Assembly: GCF_000731675.1 (NCBI RefSeq)
Contig: NZ_JMIT01000001.1
Location: forward strand, 2,417,714 to 2,481,713
Length of the DNA: 64,000 nucleotides
Source of the DNA: Pseudomonas capeferrum
GTDB lineage: Bacteria; Pseudomonadota; Gammaproteobacteria; Pseudomonadales; Pseudomonadaceae
Reading direction: 5' to 3'
The position numbers and the translations under genes are program-made. Numbering within the stretch: the stretch's first letter is position 1; each line of letters starts with the position of its first letter. The notes below the pieces were generated by a model. The model was not told the origin of the DNA. It made no database searches and saw only the letters and a program-made list of their open reading frames with translations. Shown here in pieces: positions 62,892 through 64,000 of this stretch.

Positions 62892-63009
62892 GGGTTGCCA
62901 GTGCCGGCCTCTTCGCGGGGCGAGCCCGCTCCCACAGGTACCCTGTTGCTCTTTGATTCACCGGTGTGGGAGCGGGCTTGTCCCGCGAAGAGGCCAGCAC
63001 TGGCAACCC
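62892..63009. repeat. REP pair (BIME) between the ligase gene and bkdR
   Basis: Inverted units have outer arms GGGTTGCCAGTGC and GCACTGGCAACCC and inner arms CCTCTTCGCGGG and CCCGCGAAGAGG, with GTGGGAGCGGGC. The right half lies immediately beyond the bkdR stop. It belongs to the second P. putida REP type. Confidence 0.88.
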
Positions 63010-63010
63010 T

Positions 63011-63496
63011 TTATTCGCGCAGGGTCATGCCATTGGCCGGCAACGGCAAGGCGGTCTTGTAGCGCACCTGCTTCAAGGCAAAACTCGAGCGAATGTTCGC
63101 CACTCCCGGCAACCGCGTCAGGTAATCGAGAAACCGCTCCAGCGCCTGAATGCTCGGCAACAGCACCCGCAGCAGGTAGTCCGGGTCGCCGGTCATCAGG
63201 TAGCACTCCATCACCTCGGGGCGCTCGGCGATCTCCTCCTCGAACCGGTGCAGCGACTGCTCCACCTGTTTTTCCAGGCTCACATGGATGAACACATTCA
63301 CATCCAGCCCCAGCGCCTCCGGTGACAACAAGGTCACCTGCTGGCGGATCACCCCAAGTTCCTCCATGGCCTTGACCCGGTTGAAACAGGGGGTGGGCGA
63401 CAGGTTAACCGAACGCGCCAGCTCTGCATTGGTGATGCGGGCGTTTTCCTGAAGGCTGTTGAGAATGCCGATATCGGTACGATCGAGTTTGCGCAT
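63011..63496 (-). CDS. bkdR: BkdR, Lrp/AsnC-type activator of the bkd operon
   Basis: BkdR is the Lrp-type activator of branched-chain keto acid dehydrogenase genes and responds to branched-chain amino acids. The 161-residue product has an N-terminal helix-turn-helix ([40 protein letters not shown]) and a C-terminal RAM ligand domain ([39 protein letters not shown]). It is divergent from bkdA1, as known in P. putida. Confidence 0.95.
   Translation of the reverse strand: MRKLDRTDIGILNSLQENARITNAELARSVNLSPTPCFNRVKAMEELGVIRQQVTLLSPEALGLDVNVFIHVSLEKQVEQSLHRFEEEIAERPEVMECYLMTGDPDYLLRVLLPSIQALERFLDYLTRLPGVANIRSSFALKQVRYKTALPLPANGMTLRE

Positions 63497-64000
<504 letters not shown>

Overview
The window is high-GC gammaproteobacterial chromosome. 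It matches the Pseudomonas putida group (putida / entomophila / mosselii type). The evidence is one uninterrupted polar-flagellum cluster with FleQ and FleSR, RpoN- and FliA-type promoters, the bkdR-bkdA1 pair at the right edge, and the P. putida type of REP palindromes (GTAGGAGCGGCCTTG... and GTGGGAGCGGGC...). I could run no database search. Names rest on recognised family motifs and gene order.

Layout, minus strand unless stated. 1-5,040: fliP (3' end cut by the window edge), fliO, fliN, fliM, fliL, fliK and hptB. 5,115-7,120: hsbR and hsbA, the phosphatase/kinase and anti-anti-sigma pair that work with HptB. 7,229-13,115: fliJIHGFE. 13,374-15,955: fleR and fleS. 16,089-35,166: a tightly packed 13-gene sugar and glycosyltransferase operon inserted between fleS and fleQ. 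35,406-41,230: fleQ, fliT, fliS, fliD, flaG and fliC. 41,536-42,465: a FabH-like ketoacyl synthase. 42,867-54,428: flgL back to flgB, with a small secreted-protein gene between flgE and flgF. 54,725-56,533: cheR and cheV. The plus strand then carries flgA, flgM, flgN and flgZ (56,611-59,175) and an unrecognised 192-aa gene. The right end holds an MFS transporter, a glutamine-synthetase-family enzyme, bkdR, and the start of bkdA1.

The parts fit one programme. FleQ acts with RpoN on GG-N10-GC promoters seen before fliL, fliK, fliE, fleS, fliD, flgB, flgF, cheV and flgA. FleSR drives later genes. FlgM restrains FliA, whose promoters are visible before fliC and flgM. HptB-HsbR-HsbA and FlgZ (PilZ) add phosphorelay and c-di-GMP control.

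The 13-gene island is the most novel part. It encodes RfbF, RfbG and RfbH (route to CDP-4-keto-3,6-dideoxyglucose), a TPP-dependent acetolactate-synthase-like enzyme, a NeuB-SAF-cupin fusion, a HAD phosphatase, an epimerase, a pyruvyltransferase-family protein, three methyltransferases, a GT2 enzyme, and a 1,620-aa multi-domain glycosyltransferase. I infer that it makes an unusual branched or chain-extended, methylated and possibly pyruvylated deoxy sugar and puts it on flagellin. A GG-N10-GC element lies before its first gene, which suggests co-expression with the flagellum.
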